NCBI GenBank assembly: GCA_035288225.1
Contig: DATEAT010000031.1
Span: 1-64,000, forward strand
Length of the DNA stretch: 64,000 nucleotides
Reading direction: 5' to 3'
Source: RBG-16-64-43 sp035288225
GTDB lineage: Bacteria; Chloroflexota; Anaerolineae; Anaerolineales; RBG-16-64-43
Positions 52,279 to 62,892 of the stretch are shown piece after piece (position 1 is the stretch's first letter; each line of letters opens with the position of its first letter). Under the pieces are notes generated by a model. The model worked only from the letters and a program-made list of their open reading frames with translations. It was not told the DNA's origin and did no database searches. The position numbers and the translations under genes were made by a program.

Positions 52279-53739
52279 ATGACAACGACCTACGCAACCT
52301 TTCTGACTGGCGATGATCTGCGCCAGGTGCACGAGGCTTCGCTTGAGATTCTCGAACACGTGGGTATGCTGGTGCGCAACGAGAAGGCGCACGCCCTCTT
52401 CGCGCGCCACGGGTGCCTGACCCAAGCAGGCAGCCCGCTGGTGAAGTTTCCGCGCAGGGTGATTGAGGAATTCCGCGCGAGTATGCCGCCCACCTTCACT
52501 TTCCACGCGCGCGATCCGCGCTTCGATCGCACCCTGCCGAAGGATGCGCCCGTGATCATCACCGGCAGTTCGGCGCCGAACCTGATCGACCCGGTCACCG
52601 GCAAGGAGCGGCGCGCGACCTCGGAGGATATTGCCCGCATTGCGCGGCTGGTCAACGAGCTGCCGGGCTACGACGTGTTCTCGATTTCGACTTTGGCGGA
52701 AGATGCACCGCCGGGTTATTACAGCTTGGCGCGCCTGATGCCCACGCTGAAGAACTGCCTCAAGCCCCTACGCATCAGTTCGCTGGATGAAGAAGATGCC
52801 GGCCGCACGCTGCGCCTAGGCGCCCTGGTCGCCGGCAGCGAGGCGGCTTACCGCGACCATCCCTTCATCACGCATCACACCTGCCCGGTCGTTTCGCCAC
52901 TCACCTTCGACGTGGATTCGACCGAGATGCTGCTCTACTACGTCGAGCGCGGTTACCCGTATTACGGCTCGATCGTACCCAACGCCGGGTTGACCTCGCC
53001 CATGTCGCTGCCGGCCACCCTGGCCCAGGGCAACGCCGAATTCCTGGCTTACGGCGCGCTGACCGAGATGGTGAAGCCCGGCAGCCCGCTCATCTACAGC
53101 ACGTTGCCGACCGTGGCCGATATGCGCACGGGCGCCTATGCCCCGGGCGGCATCGAGTGCGCCATGCTGCACATGGGATTCGCCCAGATGGCCCGCTTCT
53201 ATAATGTGCCGTGCGGCGGCTACATCGGGTTGACCAACTCGAAGGTCAACGATGCCCAGGCGGGGTACGAGACCGGTATGTCGGTCGTCGCCGGGCTGCT
53301 GGGCGGCGTGGGCATGTTCAACATGTCGGGGCTTCTGGATTCGCTGCTGGCCTTCGACTTCGCCAAGGCCGTTATCGACGATGAGATTGCCATGATGCTG
53401 CGGCGCCTCGGGCGCGGGTTCGAGTTCGCGCGCACGGAAATGGCGCTGGACGTGCTTGCCGAAGTGGGCCCGGGTGGCACGTTCATGTTCCACGAGCACA
53501 CCGTGGAGCACATGCGCAGCGCGAACTACGTCCCGACATTGGCGGACCGCGACCCGCGCGAAAAGTGGGCCGAGAGCGGCGGGCTCGATACCCAGGCGCG
53601 GGCCATGCAGCGGGTTCGCCAGATGCTCACCCGCGAGTACGACTGCTGTCTGGCACCCGAGACCGAGGCGCGCATCCGCGCCGAATTCAAAGACATGGTG
53701 CGCGGCGATTGCCTGCCGCCGGCAGAGTGGGCGAAGTAG
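52279..53739 (+). CDS. MttB-family corrinoid methyltransferase, non-pyrrolysine
   Basis: A protein of 486 residues of the trimethylamine:corrinoid methyltransferase superfamily. Characteristic blocks are LEILEHVGMLVRNEKAHALFARHGC, IITGSSAPNLIDPVTGKERRATSEDI, THHTCPVVSPLTFD, LPATLAQGNAEFLAYGALTEMVKPGSPLIYS and GLTNSKVNDAQAGYETGMSVVAGLLGG. The frame has no internal TAG, so it is a non-pyrrolysine member like MtgB (glycine betaine). Those enzymes move a methyl group from a quaternary amine to a corrinoid protein. None is encoded nearby, so the partner must lie elsewhere. Demethylating glycine betaine would feed dimethylglycine to the FAD/GcvT enzymes. Confidence 0.85.
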   Translation: MTTTYATFLTGDDLRQVHEASLEILEHVGMLVRNEKAHALFARHGCLTQAGSPLVKFPRRVIEEFRASMPPTFTFHARDPRFDRTLPKDAPVIITGSSAPNLIDPVTGKERRATSEDIARIARLVNELPGYDVFSISTLAEDAPPGYYSLARLMPTLKNCLKPLRISSLDEEDAGRTLRLGALVAGSEAAYRDHPFITHHTCPVVSPLTFDVDSTEMLLYYVERGYPYYGSIVPNAGLTSPMSLPATLAQGNAEFLAYGALTEMVKPGSPLIYSTLPTVADMRTGAYAPGGIECAMLHMGFAQMARFYNVPCGGYIGLTNSKVNDAQAGYETGMSVVAGLLGGVGMFNMSGLLDSLLAFDFAKAVIDDEIAMMLRRLGRGFEFARTEMALDVLAEVGPGGTFMFHEHTVEHMRSANYVPTLADRDPREKWAESGGLDTQARAMQRVRQMLTREYDCCLAPETEARIRAEFKDMVRGDCLPPAEWAK

Positions 53740-53819
53740 CCGCACGACCGCCGCTGCACGCATCGATCGCCGGGCCGGCTTGGGCCAGCCCGGTCCGCCT
53801 CTAAGGGAGTTCCGCCCGC

Positions 53820-54686
53820 GTGTCGCCGCTCAGCCTGGCCCTGCTGCTGCTCTCAGCCTGCGTGCACGTGGTGGCGCACGTGGCGCTCAAACGGGCCCGT
53901 GACCGCACCGCGCTCATGTGGTGGTTCATGGCCTGGGGCACGCTGCTCTATCTGCCGGTCGTGTTTCTGGTGCGCCGGCCGCTGCTGCCCAGTACCTGGA
54001 TTTGGATCGCCTTGAGCTCTGTCTTCGAAGCCGGCTACTTCTGGGCCATCGCCCAGGCCTACCGCGGCGGCGATCTGTCAACGGTCTATCCACTGGCGCG
54101 AGGCGTTGCGCCGATGTTCCTGCTCATTTGGTCGGGGCTGGTGTTGCGCGAACGGCTGACGGCGTGGGGGATCGCCGGCGTGGCCCTGATCGCCGTTGGA
54201 CTTTACCTGGCGAATCTTTCACGCCTCGGGGACTGGAGCGAACCCTGGCGGGCGCTGCGCCGGGCCTCGCCGCGTTGGGCGCTGGCCGCCGGATTCTTCA
54301 CCTCGCTCTACACCGCGGTCGATAAGGTAGGCATCCGCGGCGTTGACCCGCTTCTCTACACGTACCTAGCCTTCGTGACCACCACGCTGTGGCTCACGCC
54401 GCTGACCCTTCTGCGCGTGGGCTGGCAGGGATTGAGACGCGAACTGAGCGCCTCGCGCTGGGCGGCGCCCTTGGCCGGCCTCACCACCCTGGCCGCCTAT
54501 GCGCTTGTGCTTTACGCCATGCAGTTGGGCACGCCCGCCGGCTATGCCGGCGCGGTGCGCGAGGTGAGCGTCGTGCTCGGGGCGGGCATCGGGGTGTGGT
54601 TTCTTCGCGAGCGCGGCGGCCCGGTGCGCGTTGTGGGCGCGGCGTTGGTGGCAGCCGGCGTGGTGGTCATCGGGCTGCTCGGGTAG
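53820..54686 (+). CDS. EamA/DMT-family transporter
   Basis: A protein of 288 residues starting at GTG 53820, with GGGAG upstream. It has ten hydrophobic helices in two EamA halves: the first ends with FLLIWSGLVLRERLTAWGIAGVALIAVGLYL, the second with VREVSVVLGAGIGVWFLRERGGPVRVVGAALVAAGVVVIGLL. The family exports or exchanges small metabolites such as amino acids. It follows the methyltransferase gene by about 80 bp and may be co-transcribed. Confidence 0.85.
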   Translation: MSPLSLALLLLSACVHVVAHVALKRARDRTALMWWFMAWGTLLYLPVVFLVRRPLLPSTWIWIALSSVFEAGYFWAIAQAYRGGDLSTVYPLARGVAPMFLLIWSGLVLRERLTAWGIAGVALIAVGLYLANLSRLGDWSEPWRALRRASPRWALAAGFFTSLYTAVDKVGIRGVDPLLYTYLAFVTTTLWLTPLTLLRVGWQGLRRELSASRWAAPLAGLTTLAAYALVLYAMQLGTPAGYAGAVREVSVVLGAGIGVWFLRERGGPVRVVGAALVAAGVVVIGLLG

Positions 54687-54727
54687 CGGGGCTGCATGGC
54701 CGGCGTCGCGGACTTCGGGAGTAAGAA

Positions 54728-54753
54728 AACCAGCAGGCGTGAGCCTGCTGGTT
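54728..54753 (-). terminator. Intrinsic terminator of the class I aminotransferase
   Basis: A perfect 11-bp stem (54728-54738 with 54743-54753) and a 4-nt loop. On the minus strand it is followed by TTCTTAC and has a TTTT run. It may also stop the convergent EamA transcript. Confidence 0.65.
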
Positions 54754-54810
54754 CCCTGTATGGCAAGCTATGTGGGTCGCCTTGTTGGGCGGGCAGCGGA
54801 GAGACATCCC

Positions 54811-54912
54811 TCCTCACCCCGTGCCCCCCTCTCCTTGAAGAAGACCTCACCCCTCCCCTGGATGGAATCTCACGCATCGCGGATCGTGCTCGTCGGGGGA
54901 GGGCTAGGGGGC
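54811..54912. repeat. Intergenic GC-rich inverted-repeat element
   Basis: CTCCTTGAAGAAGAC and CACCCCTCCCCTGGAT are answered by GGGGGAGGGCTAGGGGG at 54895-54911. The left part closely matches 11874-11905 (CTCCTTGAAGAAAAC, ACCCCTCCCCCGGAT). No gene lies between 54687 and 54966. Confidence 0.55.
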
Positions 54913-54966
54913 CTGCCCTCGGAACGAGGGTGGGGTAAATGCCAGTCTGCCTGCTCCCGCATGCTC

Positions 54967-56067
54967 CTACCCGCCGTAGAACTCGCGCGCCACCCTGACC
55001 ATCATGTCGTTCTCTTCCTTGCTGCCGATGGTCAGGCGCCACCAGCCGTCGCGCCCGTACATGTCTTCCTGCCCGCGCAGGATGATGCCCTTCTTTAGCG
55101 CGTAGTCGATCAGGTCCTTGCCCTTCTTGCCGGTGTCGGTCCCGTCGAAGAGCATGTAGTTGCCGTAAGAGTGGAAGGCCTGCAGGCCCTTGATCGCACC
55201 CAGCTGCTCCTCAAACATCTCGATCGACATGTTGTTGTGCTCGACGCGTGTCTTCAGCCCATCGGTATCTTCGAAGGCCGCCAGCGCCGCCCACATCGGG
55301 ATGGTGCCTACATTCCACGGGATGAGAGTAGCCGCCAACTGGTCGATAACCGGTTTGGCCGCCAGGCAGTAGCCGAAGCGCAGGCCGGCCAGGCCGTAGG
55401 CCTTGGAGAGCGTGCGCGTGATGATGACGTTCTCGTACTTCTTAGTTAGCGCCACCTGCGACTTGCCCAGGCCGGCGAATTCGACGTAAGCCTCGTCCAC
55501 GATGAAGGGCAGCCCCTTCTCCGCGATCGTGACAAACGCGTCGGCATCCATGAAGTTGCCGGTGGGGTTGTTCGGGTTGGCGATGACGATAGCCTTGGTC
55601 TTGGGCGTGATGGCGCCCATCACGGCCTGCGGGTCGAAGCGCAGCTCGCCGTCTTTGTAGACCATGGGCACCGACACCAGCTTGCCGCCCACCACCAGGC
55701 AGCGCAGCTTGTAGATGCCGAAGCAGGGCGTGTGCTGGATGAGCTCGTCGCCCGGGCCGATCAGGCTGCGCCAGATCATGTCGTAGATCTCGCTCGAGCC
55801 GTTGCCCAGCATCACGTTCTCGGGCCCGGCCAGGCCGTTGACCTCGGCGATCTTGGCGCGCACCACCAGCCCCTGATCCGGATAGCGGTTGGCCATGCGC
55901 CCGTACTTTTGAATGGCGGCCTCCACCCTGGCGGAGGGCGGCAAAGGATTCTCGTTCGACATCATGCGTTTGAGAGCGGGCGACTTCCAGGCCAGCTCGA
56001 TGTGCGAGGAGATGTACATCTTCTGGCCCTTCATCCACGGGGTGTAGTACTCTTCCATCTTCTTCAT
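54967..56067 (-). CDS. Class I/II aminotransferase (HisC-like)
   Basis: A protein of 366 residues starting MKKMEEYYTPWMKGQKMY, ATG 56067 with AAGGAG upstream. PLP motifs are LGNGSSEIYDMIWRSLIGPGDELIQHTPCFGIY, VIANPNNPTGNFMDAD (Asn), FIVDEAYVEFAG (Asp), ITRTLSKAYGLAGLRFGYCLA (PLP Lys and Arg) and a C-terminal GWWRLTIGSKEEND (carboxylate Arg). It resembles histidinol-phosphate aminotransferase, but no his genes are near. The preceding GntR gene on the same strand probably controls it. A substrate from the surrounding amine pathway is plausible. Confidence 0.88.
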   Translation of the reverse strand: MKKMEEYYTPWMKGQKMYISSHIELAWKSPALKRMMSNENPLPPSARVEAAIQKYGRMANRYPDQGLVVRAKIAEVNGLAGPENVMLGNGSSEIYDMIWRSLIGPGDELIQHTPCFGIYKLRCLVVGGKLVSVPMVYKDGELRFDPQAVMGAITPKTKAIVIANPNNPTGNFMDADAFVTIAEKGLPFIVDEAYVEFAGLGKSQVALTKKYENVIITRTLSKAYGLAGLRFGYCLAAKPVIDQLAATLIPWNVGTIPMWAALAAFEDTDGLKTRVEHNNMSIEMFEEQLGAIKGLQAFHSYGNYMLFDGTDTGKKGKDLIDYALKKGIILRGQEDMYGRDGWWRLTIGSKEENDMMVRVAREFYGG

Positions 56068-56131
56068 GAAGCAACTCCTTAGGTGGGGTGAGCGCGCGAG
56101 GCGCCCTTGAGTATGAGCCAGAACCGGGGCC

Positions 56132-56920
56132 TCAGGTGCGGGCCGCCGGCGCCAGTAATTCCCGACGGTACTGACCGGCCTCGACTTTGAACACGTAGCG
56201 ATCGCCACGATAGTAGGACTGCAACACCTCCAGGCATTGGTTTTGCGAGGTATAGGCCAGGCTCTCCAGGAACATGCACGGCACCTCCTGGCTGATGCCG
56301 AGCTTGAGGGCCACCTGTTTGGCGGGGCGAACGGCGCGCAGGGTCTGCGTCGAGTGGTGAAGGTCCGCGCCGAATTCGTTGACCAGCAGTTGATAGAGCG
56401 AGCCGCGCAGGTCCATCTCGAGGAGCCGCCCGAAATCGCGAAAGCTGTAATGCGAACGCTCGAGAACCAACGGCACCTTCTCGGCAATGCGCAGCCGCTC
56501 GACACGCACCACCCAGTCGCCCGGCCCGAGCGCCATGCGCGCCGCCACCTCCCCCGGCGCTTTGACCTTTTCCTTCGACAGGATCGTGTCTTCGATCTCA
56601 ACCGCATGGCGTTGGAAGTCGTCGACGAAGCTGGTCATGCGCCCGAGCTGGTGTGTGGGCAAGAGCGCCGTGCCGCGCACCACGAAGTTGCCGATGCCCT
56701 TGCGCTTCTCGACCAGCCCGCTTTGCACCAGCAGCGCAATCGCCTGGCGCACAGTATTGCGGTTGAGCCGGAACTGCCGCGCCAGATGGCTTTCGGAGGG
56801 CAGTTTGGCCCCCACGGCGAATTGGCGCTCAACGATCTTGGCCTCGGCCCAATTGGCGAGCTGCAAGTAGATCGGCAGGGGGCTGGAGCGATCAAAGGTG
56901 TCGGGCGATTCTGTATACAT
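56132..56920 (-). CDS. GntR/HutC-family transcriptional regulator
   Basis: A protein of 262 residues. The winged helix is LPIYLQLANWAEAKIVERQFAVGAKLPSESHLARQFRLNRNTVRQAIALLVQSGLVEKRKGIGNFV. The UTRA effector domain follows (GRMTSFVDDFQRHAVEIEDTILSKEKVKAPGEVAARMALGPGDWVVRVERLRIAEKVPLVLERSHYSF). HutC-subfamily members sense small acids, amino-sugars or phosphonates (PhnF is one). ATG 56920 lies inside an 18-bp palindrome and about 3 nt from the predicted transcription start. The aminotransferase gene follows 64 bp downstream, so both are likely under autoregulation. Confidence 0.92.
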   Translation of the reverse strand: MYTESPDTFDRSSPLPIYLQLANWAEAKIVERQFAVGAKLPSESHLARQFRLNRNTVRQAIALLVQSGLVEKRKGIGNFVVRGTALLPTHQLGRMTSFVDDFQRHAVEIEDTILSKEKVKAPGEVAARMALGPGDWVVRVERLRIAEKVPLVLERSHYSFRDFGRLLEMDLRGSLYQLLVNEFGADLHHSTQTLRAVRPAKQVALKLGISQEVPCMFLESLAYTSQNQCLEVLQSYYRGDRYVFKVEAGQYRRELLAPAART

Positions 56921-56929
56921 GTGTATACA
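56912..56929. promoter_or_regulatory. Palindromic operator covering the GntR start codon
   Basis: TGTATACA-TG-TGTATACA, with identical 8-bp palindromic halves, lies directly downstream of the -10 box and includes the ATG (56918-56920). GntR-family sites often contain GTATAC-type cores. Confidence 0.7.
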
Positions 56930-56957
56930 ATTATACTGCAGGGCGGGGAGTTGTCAA
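56930..56957 (-). promoter_or_regulatory. Consensus sigma-70 promoter of the GntR gene
   Basis: TTGACA (56957-56952), a 16-bp spacer and TATAAT (56935-56930). The predicted start near 56923 leaves about 3 nt before the ATG. Confidence 0.8.
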
Positions 56958-57028
56958 ACTGGGCAGGTTGGGCGGGAGGCCCCAGACATCTTGGGAGAGG
57001 GCATAACATGCCTTACGCATGGCTGCCA

Positions 57029-57058
57029 GCGGGCGGCATGGGCATCAATGCCGCCCGC
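57029..57058. repeat. GC-rich hairpin in intergenic region
   Basis: A perfect 11-bp stem (57029-57039 with 57048-57058) and an 8-nt loop. It lies in the 678-bp gap 56921-57598, which contains no gene that I can support. Confidence 0.5.
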
Positions 57059-57199
57059 GGACGACGCTGCAGGCGCAGCTCCGATTCCCCGGCCCAGGTC
57101 CGACGTCCATGGCGAGCCCCCCGCTGTGCGGGGCGCGGCAATCTTGGACCCCAACTGCCCGTCGCCCCGCTCCTTGGGCGCATGCAACTCCAAGATTGC

Positions 57200-57360
57200 T
57201 TCGTCGGGCTGGGCCCGCCTCGCCATGAGGGGTAAGTGCGAGGCGCGTCACTGCCGTCCGGTGCCCCCTTGATGCCGCCGAGATGCTGTGTTGAGCTGCG
57301 TCCGCCTCGCAATGACAGCGCGGCATTGTTGGGGCACGCCACGGCGTGCCCCAATGCTCA
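57200..57360 (-). repeat. Dispersed repeat (CATTGCGAG/GGGGCACGCC family), copy 1
   Basis: CCTCGCAATGACAG (57305-57318) is followed by a 12-bp perfect hairpin, TTGGGGCACGCC (57329-57340) with GGCGTGCCCCAA (57343-57354). The same two parts in reverse order and orientation occur at 59750-59815. Confidence 0.6.
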
Positions 57361-57598
57361 CCCGCAGTGTCGAGACCATCGTCTCGGGCGGCGTGCGCCT
57401 GTGGACTGAGCCCAGGCGCTGTGGTATCCTCGGCCCACTCCGCCAGGCCGTTCGAAGCGTGGGGCCTGTTCGAACGGCACACCAAGCCGGCAGCGGCGCG
57501 GCACGAACGCCAACCGAGGGCTCCGGACGACCGCCTGTTGTCTGGGGCTCTCTTTCGTTGCTCGGCGGGAACCCCGAAACCCTTCCGCGAGGATCGGT

Positions 57599-59641
<2,043 letters not shown>

Positions 59642-59670
59642 CCCCTGGCTGTGTTCGATGCACGCCTGAC

Positions 59671-59695
59671 GCGCCGACCCACACTGGGTTGGCGC
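59671..59695 (+). terminator. Terminator of the EMO gene
   Basis: An 11-bp stem with one G-T pair (59671-59681 with 59685-59695), then GATACGTTTTG, 29 bp past the stop. Confidence 0.6.
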
Positions 59696-59749
59696 GATAC
59701 GTTTTGCCATGTGCGGCAAGGTTGAACAGCGTGGGAAACCTGCATGAGC

Positions 59750-59870
59750 CGCATTGGTGGCGGGGGAACGCCATAGCGTGCCCCACCAAGACCCCGTTGT
59801 CATTGCGAGAATGGCGCAGCGGGGCGCGCCGATCGGAGCGGTTTCATGAGGCAATCGAACAGCGCGAAAA
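59750..59870 (+). repeat. Dispersed repeat (CATTGCGAG/GGGGCACGCC family), copy 2
   Basis: GGTGGCGGGGGAACGCC pairs imperfectly with GCGTGCCCCACC (59756-59787), followed by TGTCATTGCGAGAATGGCG (59798-59816). It is the inverse orientation of copy 1. No gene is supported in the 432-bp gap 59642-60073. Confidence 0.55.
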
Positions 59871-60020
59871 TTCCCAAGAGAAGGAGGCGCCGCCGTCTCA
59901 TCAAAGCCACAACAAGCGAGTCGATCGTTGCTGAGTGCGTAAGGCGTGTCGAAGCCAGAACACACGCAGTCCATCGCCATTCGACCTCTCAAAATAAGGG
60001 AAAAAGGGCGCTGGTGCTCG

Positions 60021-60029
60021 TGATATAAT
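60021..60029 (+). promoter_or_regulatory. Extended -10 (TGATATAAT) of the DUF169/2-oxoacid dehydrogenase operon
   Basis: TGA directly precedes a perfect TATAAT (60024-60029), 44 nt before ATG 60074. Confidence 0.6.
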
Positions 60030-60073
60030 CCGCCCAATCCTCTCCAATTCCGGTGATGATTGAGGCGCGTGCT

Positions 60074-60889
60074 ATGGAACTAGAGGCGCTGAACGCGGCA
60101 CTCACCGAGCACATCCGCCCGGCGACCTTCCCGCTGGCCATTCGCATGATTGCGCCGGGCGAGCGGATGCCCGAACGTGCCAAGCGGCCGGCGGGGGACC
60201 TTGGCGAGCGAATTGCCATCTGCCAGGGGTTTGCGCTGGCGCGCCACTACGGCTGGGCGGTGGGGCTGACGGCCGAGGATGTTTCCTGCCCGCTGGCGCT
60301 GGCGGTGTGGGGCCTGCGGCCGATGCTGGGTTACTTCCTCGAAGGCATGACCTGCGCCGGCATGTATACCCGCACGCCGGCCGAGGGCGTGGTCACAGAA
60401 GCCGCGGTTGACAAATGGGAATATGGACAGTGGCAAGGGGTGGTGGCGGCGCCGTTGCATCGCGCGTCGTTCGAACCGCACCTGGTGCTGCTGTACGGCA
60501 ATTCGGCGCAAGTCATGCGATTGGTGACGGCGCGCCTGTGGTCGAGCGGCGGGCGGCTGACCTCATCGTTCGCCGGGCGCATCGACTGCGCCGATGCGGT
60601 CATCACAACCATGAAGACCGGCGAGTGCCAGGTGATCCTGCCTTGTTATGGCGACCGGGTCTTCGGCCAGGCGCAGGATGACGAGATGGCGTTCACCATC
60701 CCGGCGGCGCGCTTCGCCACGATCGTAGAGGGGCTGCAGGGCACGCACAAAGGCGGGGTGCGCTACCCGGTGCCGAAATTCCTGAGTTACACCGGCCAGT
60801 ATCCGGCTTCATACCAACGCATGGAGGCGCTATGGGAGAGCGGAGAAGCGCCGGCCGAGCACAACGACCCCGGACGAATGGAAAAGTGA
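60074..60889 (+). CDS. DUF169-family protein
   Basis: A protein of 271 residues. The order MELEALNAALTEHIRPATFPLAIRM, then RIAICQGFALARHYGWAVGLTAEDVSCPLALAVWG, VVAAPLHRASFEPHLVLLYGNSAQVMRLVTA, and DAVITTMKTGECQVILPCYGDRVFG...DEMAFTIPA matches DUF169 proteins found in archaea and anaerobes. It contains conserved Cys residues (CQG, SCPL, CADA, CYGDR) but no recognised cofactor motif. ATG 60074 has GAGG 8 nt upstream; ATG 60056 and GTG 60053 are in frame alternatives. It is the first gene of the operon with the E1/E2 subunits, 2 bp before E1 alpha. The function is unknown. Confidence 0.75.
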   Translation: MELEALNAALTEHIRPATFPLAIRMIAPGERMPERAKRPAGDLGERIAICQGFALARHYGWAVGLTAEDVSCPLALAVWGLRPMLGYFLEGMTCAGMYTRTPAEGVVTEAAVDKWEYGQWQGVVAAPLHRASFEPHLVLLYGNSAQVMRLVTARLWSSGGRLTSSFAGRIDCADAVITTMKTGECQVILPCYGDRVFGQAQDDEMAFTIPAARFATIVEGLQGTHKGGVRYPVPKFLSYTGQYPASYQRMEALWESGEAPAEHNDPGRMEK

Positions 60890-60891
60890 AG

Positions 60892-61908
60892 ATGGCCTCG
60901 ACGGCGACGGCGCCGGTGAAGGCGGCCGCCGCCGATCTGCCCTTGCTTGAAATGTTCTCGGTCATGCTGCTGGCGCGCCGGCTGGACGAGCGCGCCTGGG
61001 TGCTGCACCGCCAGGGGAAGATCGCCTTCCACATTTCCGGCATGGGCCATGAGGCCACCCAGGTCGGCATCGCCTACGCCATGCGCCGCGGCGAGGATTG
61101 GCTCGTCCCTTACTACCGCGACCTGGCGCTGATGCTCGCCCTCGGCCTGACCCCGCTCGAATTCATGCTGGGCGTGTATGGCAAACGCGGCGAACCCTCA
61201 TCCGGCGCGCGGCAGATGCCTTCTCATTTCGGCCTGCGGCGGGCGAACGTGGTGAGCACCTCGGCGCCCGTGGCCACACAGATCCCCCACGCAGCCGGCA
61301 TTGGGTTGGCGATCAAACTGAAGGGCGACGAGCGAGTCGTCGTAACGACGATCGGCGAAGGCTCGACCTCGCAAGGCGAATGGTACGAGGGCCTGAACTG
61401 GGCGGCGGTCCACAAACTGCCGGTGGTGTGCGTGGTGCAGAACAACGTGTACGCCATCTCCGAGCCGCAGGATCGGCAGATGGCGGTAGCTAACGTGGCC
61501 GACCGCGCCGCCGCATTCGGCATGCCGGGTGTGGTGGTGGACGGCAACGACGTGTTGGCGGTGCAGCGCGTGATGCAGCAGGCCGTCGACCGCGCGCGCC
61601 GCGGGGAGGGGCCGACGCTGGTGGAAGCGAAGACCTACCGCCCGGTGCCGCATTCCTCTGATGACGATGACCGTTCCTACCGCTCGCGCGAAGAGGTGGA
61701 GCAGTGGAAGAAGCGCGACCCGCTGCTCCTTTTTCGCGCGAAGCTGCAATCGATGGACGTGCTGAGCGAGGCTGCCGAGCAGGCGGCTGAGGCGAAGGCA
61801 GCGGCCGAGGTGCAAGAGGCTGTGCGCGGAGCGGAAGCTGCGCCCTACCCAGACCCGGCGGTTGAGGGCCTGGGACCGGTATACGTCGAAGAGATCCATC
61901 ATGCCTGA
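60892..61908 (+). CDS. 2-oxoacid dehydrogenase E1 component, alpha subunit
   Basis: A protein of 338 residues. ThDP-dependent decarboxylase half: MLLARRLDERAWVLHRQGKIAFHISGMGHEATQVG, YRDLALMLALG, the RQMPSHFG channel region, and the ThDP/Mg motif GEGSTSQGEWYEGLNWAAVHKLPVVCVVQNNVYAIS. The phosphorylation-loop-like segment YRPVPHSSDDDDRSYRSREEVEQW resembles branched-chain 2-oxoacid dehydrogenase E1 alpha more than pyruvate dehydrogenase. It pairs with the beta subunit whose gene overlaps its end. It catalyses decarboxylation and acyl transfer to E2. Confidence 0.9.
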   Translation: MASTATAPVKAAAADLPLLEMFSVMLLARRLDERAWVLHRQGKIAFHISGMGHEATQVGIAYAMRRGEDWLVPYYRDLALMLALGLTPLEFMLGVYGKRGEPSSGARQMPSHFGLRRANVVSTSAPVATQIPHAAGIGLAIKLKGDERVVVTTIGEGSTSQGEWYEGLNWAAVHKLPVVCVVQNNVYAISEPQDRQMAVANVADRAAAFGMPGVVVDGNDVLAVQRVMQQAVDRARRGEGPTLVEAKTYRPVPHSSDDDDRSYRSREEVEQWKKRDPLLLFRAKLQSMDVLSEAAEQAAEAKAAAEVQEAVRGAEAAPYPDPAVEGLGPVYVEEIHHA

Positions 61909-62884
61909 GATGACAATGGTCGAGGCCATCCGCCTCGCGATGGATGAAGAACTGGCGCGTGACGAGCGAGTGTTCATCGTGGGCGAGGACGTGGGCCCGC
62001 GCGGCGGTGTGTTCCGGGCCACCCAGGGGCTGTTCGCCAAGTACGGAGAGAAACGCGTCATCGACTCGCCGCTGGCCGAGCTCTCGATTGTGGGGGTGGG
62101 CATCGGCGCGGCGCTGTACGGTTTGCGCCCAATCTGCGAGATTCAATTCGCCGACTTCATTCATCCCGCCTTCAACCAGATCGTCAGCGAAGCCGCCAAG
62201 ATGTGCTATCGCTCGGGCGGGGAGTGGACGGTGCCGCTGGTGATCCGCGCGCCGTACGGCGGGGGCATCGGCGGCGGGCTGTACCACTCGCAGTCGCTGG
62301 AGGCCTTCTTCGCCCACGTGCCCGGCCTCAAGGTGGTCATCCCTTCCACGCCGCAGGATGCGCGCGGCCTGCTCAAGTCGGCCGTGCGCGATCCGAATCC
62401 GGTTTTGTTTTTCGAGCCGAAGAAGGGCTATCGGCTGATTCGAGGTCCGGTGTCGGAAGATGAGGGGCTGGTGCCGATCGGCCCGGCTCAAGTAACCCGC
62501 GAAGGATCGGACCTCAGCCTGTTCGCCTACGGCATGATGCATCATTATGCGCTGCAAGCCGCGGAGATTGTTTCCGGCGAGGGCATTCGTGCTGAGGTGG
62601 TCGACCTGCGCACGCTCTACCCGCCGGATCGGGCGACGATCGTGGCCTCGGTGCGCAAGACAGGCAAAGCGCTCATCGTGCACGAGGACAACCTCACCGG
62701 CGGGTACGGAGCCGAGATCGCGGCCATCCTGGCCGATGAGGCGTTCACCGATTTGGACGCTCCGGTGCGCCGCTTGTGCGGCCCCGACATCCCGGCGGTT
62801 CCCTTCAGCCATCCGCTGCAGGATTGGTTCATGCCCAACCCCAACAAGATCGCGCAGGCGATGCGCGAGCTGGCGGCATACTAG
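61901..62884 (+). CDS. 2-oxoacid dehydrogenase E1 component, beta subunit
   Basis: A protein of 327 residues. MTMVEAIRLAMDEELARDERVFIVGEDVGPRGGVFRATQGL, DSPLAELSIVGVGIGAALYGLRPICEIQFADFIHPAFNQIVSEAAKM, APYGGGIGGGLYHSQSLEAFFAHVPGLKVVIPSTPQDARGLLKSAV and VVDLRTLYPPD are the classic E1 beta blocks. Its ATG overlaps the alpha-subunit end by 8 bp. It forms the alpha2beta2 E1 that feeds the E2 encoded next. Confidence 0.93.
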   Translation: MPEMTMVEAIRLAMDEELARDERVFIVGEDVGPRGGVFRATQGLFAKYGEKRVIDSPLAELSIVGVGIGAALYGLRPICEIQFADFIHPAFNQIVSEAAKMCYRSGGEWTVPLVIRAPYGGGIGGGLYHSQSLEAFFAHVPGLKVVIPSTPQDARGLLKSAVRDPNPVLFFEPKKGYRLIRGPVSEDEGLVPIGPAQVTREGSDLSLFAYGMMHHYALQAAEIVSGEGIRAEVVDLRTLYPPDRATIVASVRKTGKALIVHEDNLTGGYGAEIAAILADEAFTDLDAPVRRLCGPDIPAVPFSHPLQDWFMPNPNKIAQAMRELAAY

Positions 62885-62892
62885 AGGCAACC

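Noticed and set aside
52279..53739. Pyrrolysine-containing MttB
   Set aside because: The frame has no internal TAG, so pyrrolysine insertion is not indicated.
61490..62890. 466-codon minus-strand frame opposite E1 beta
   Set aside because: Shadow composition; E1 alpha and E1 beta are clear on the plus strand.
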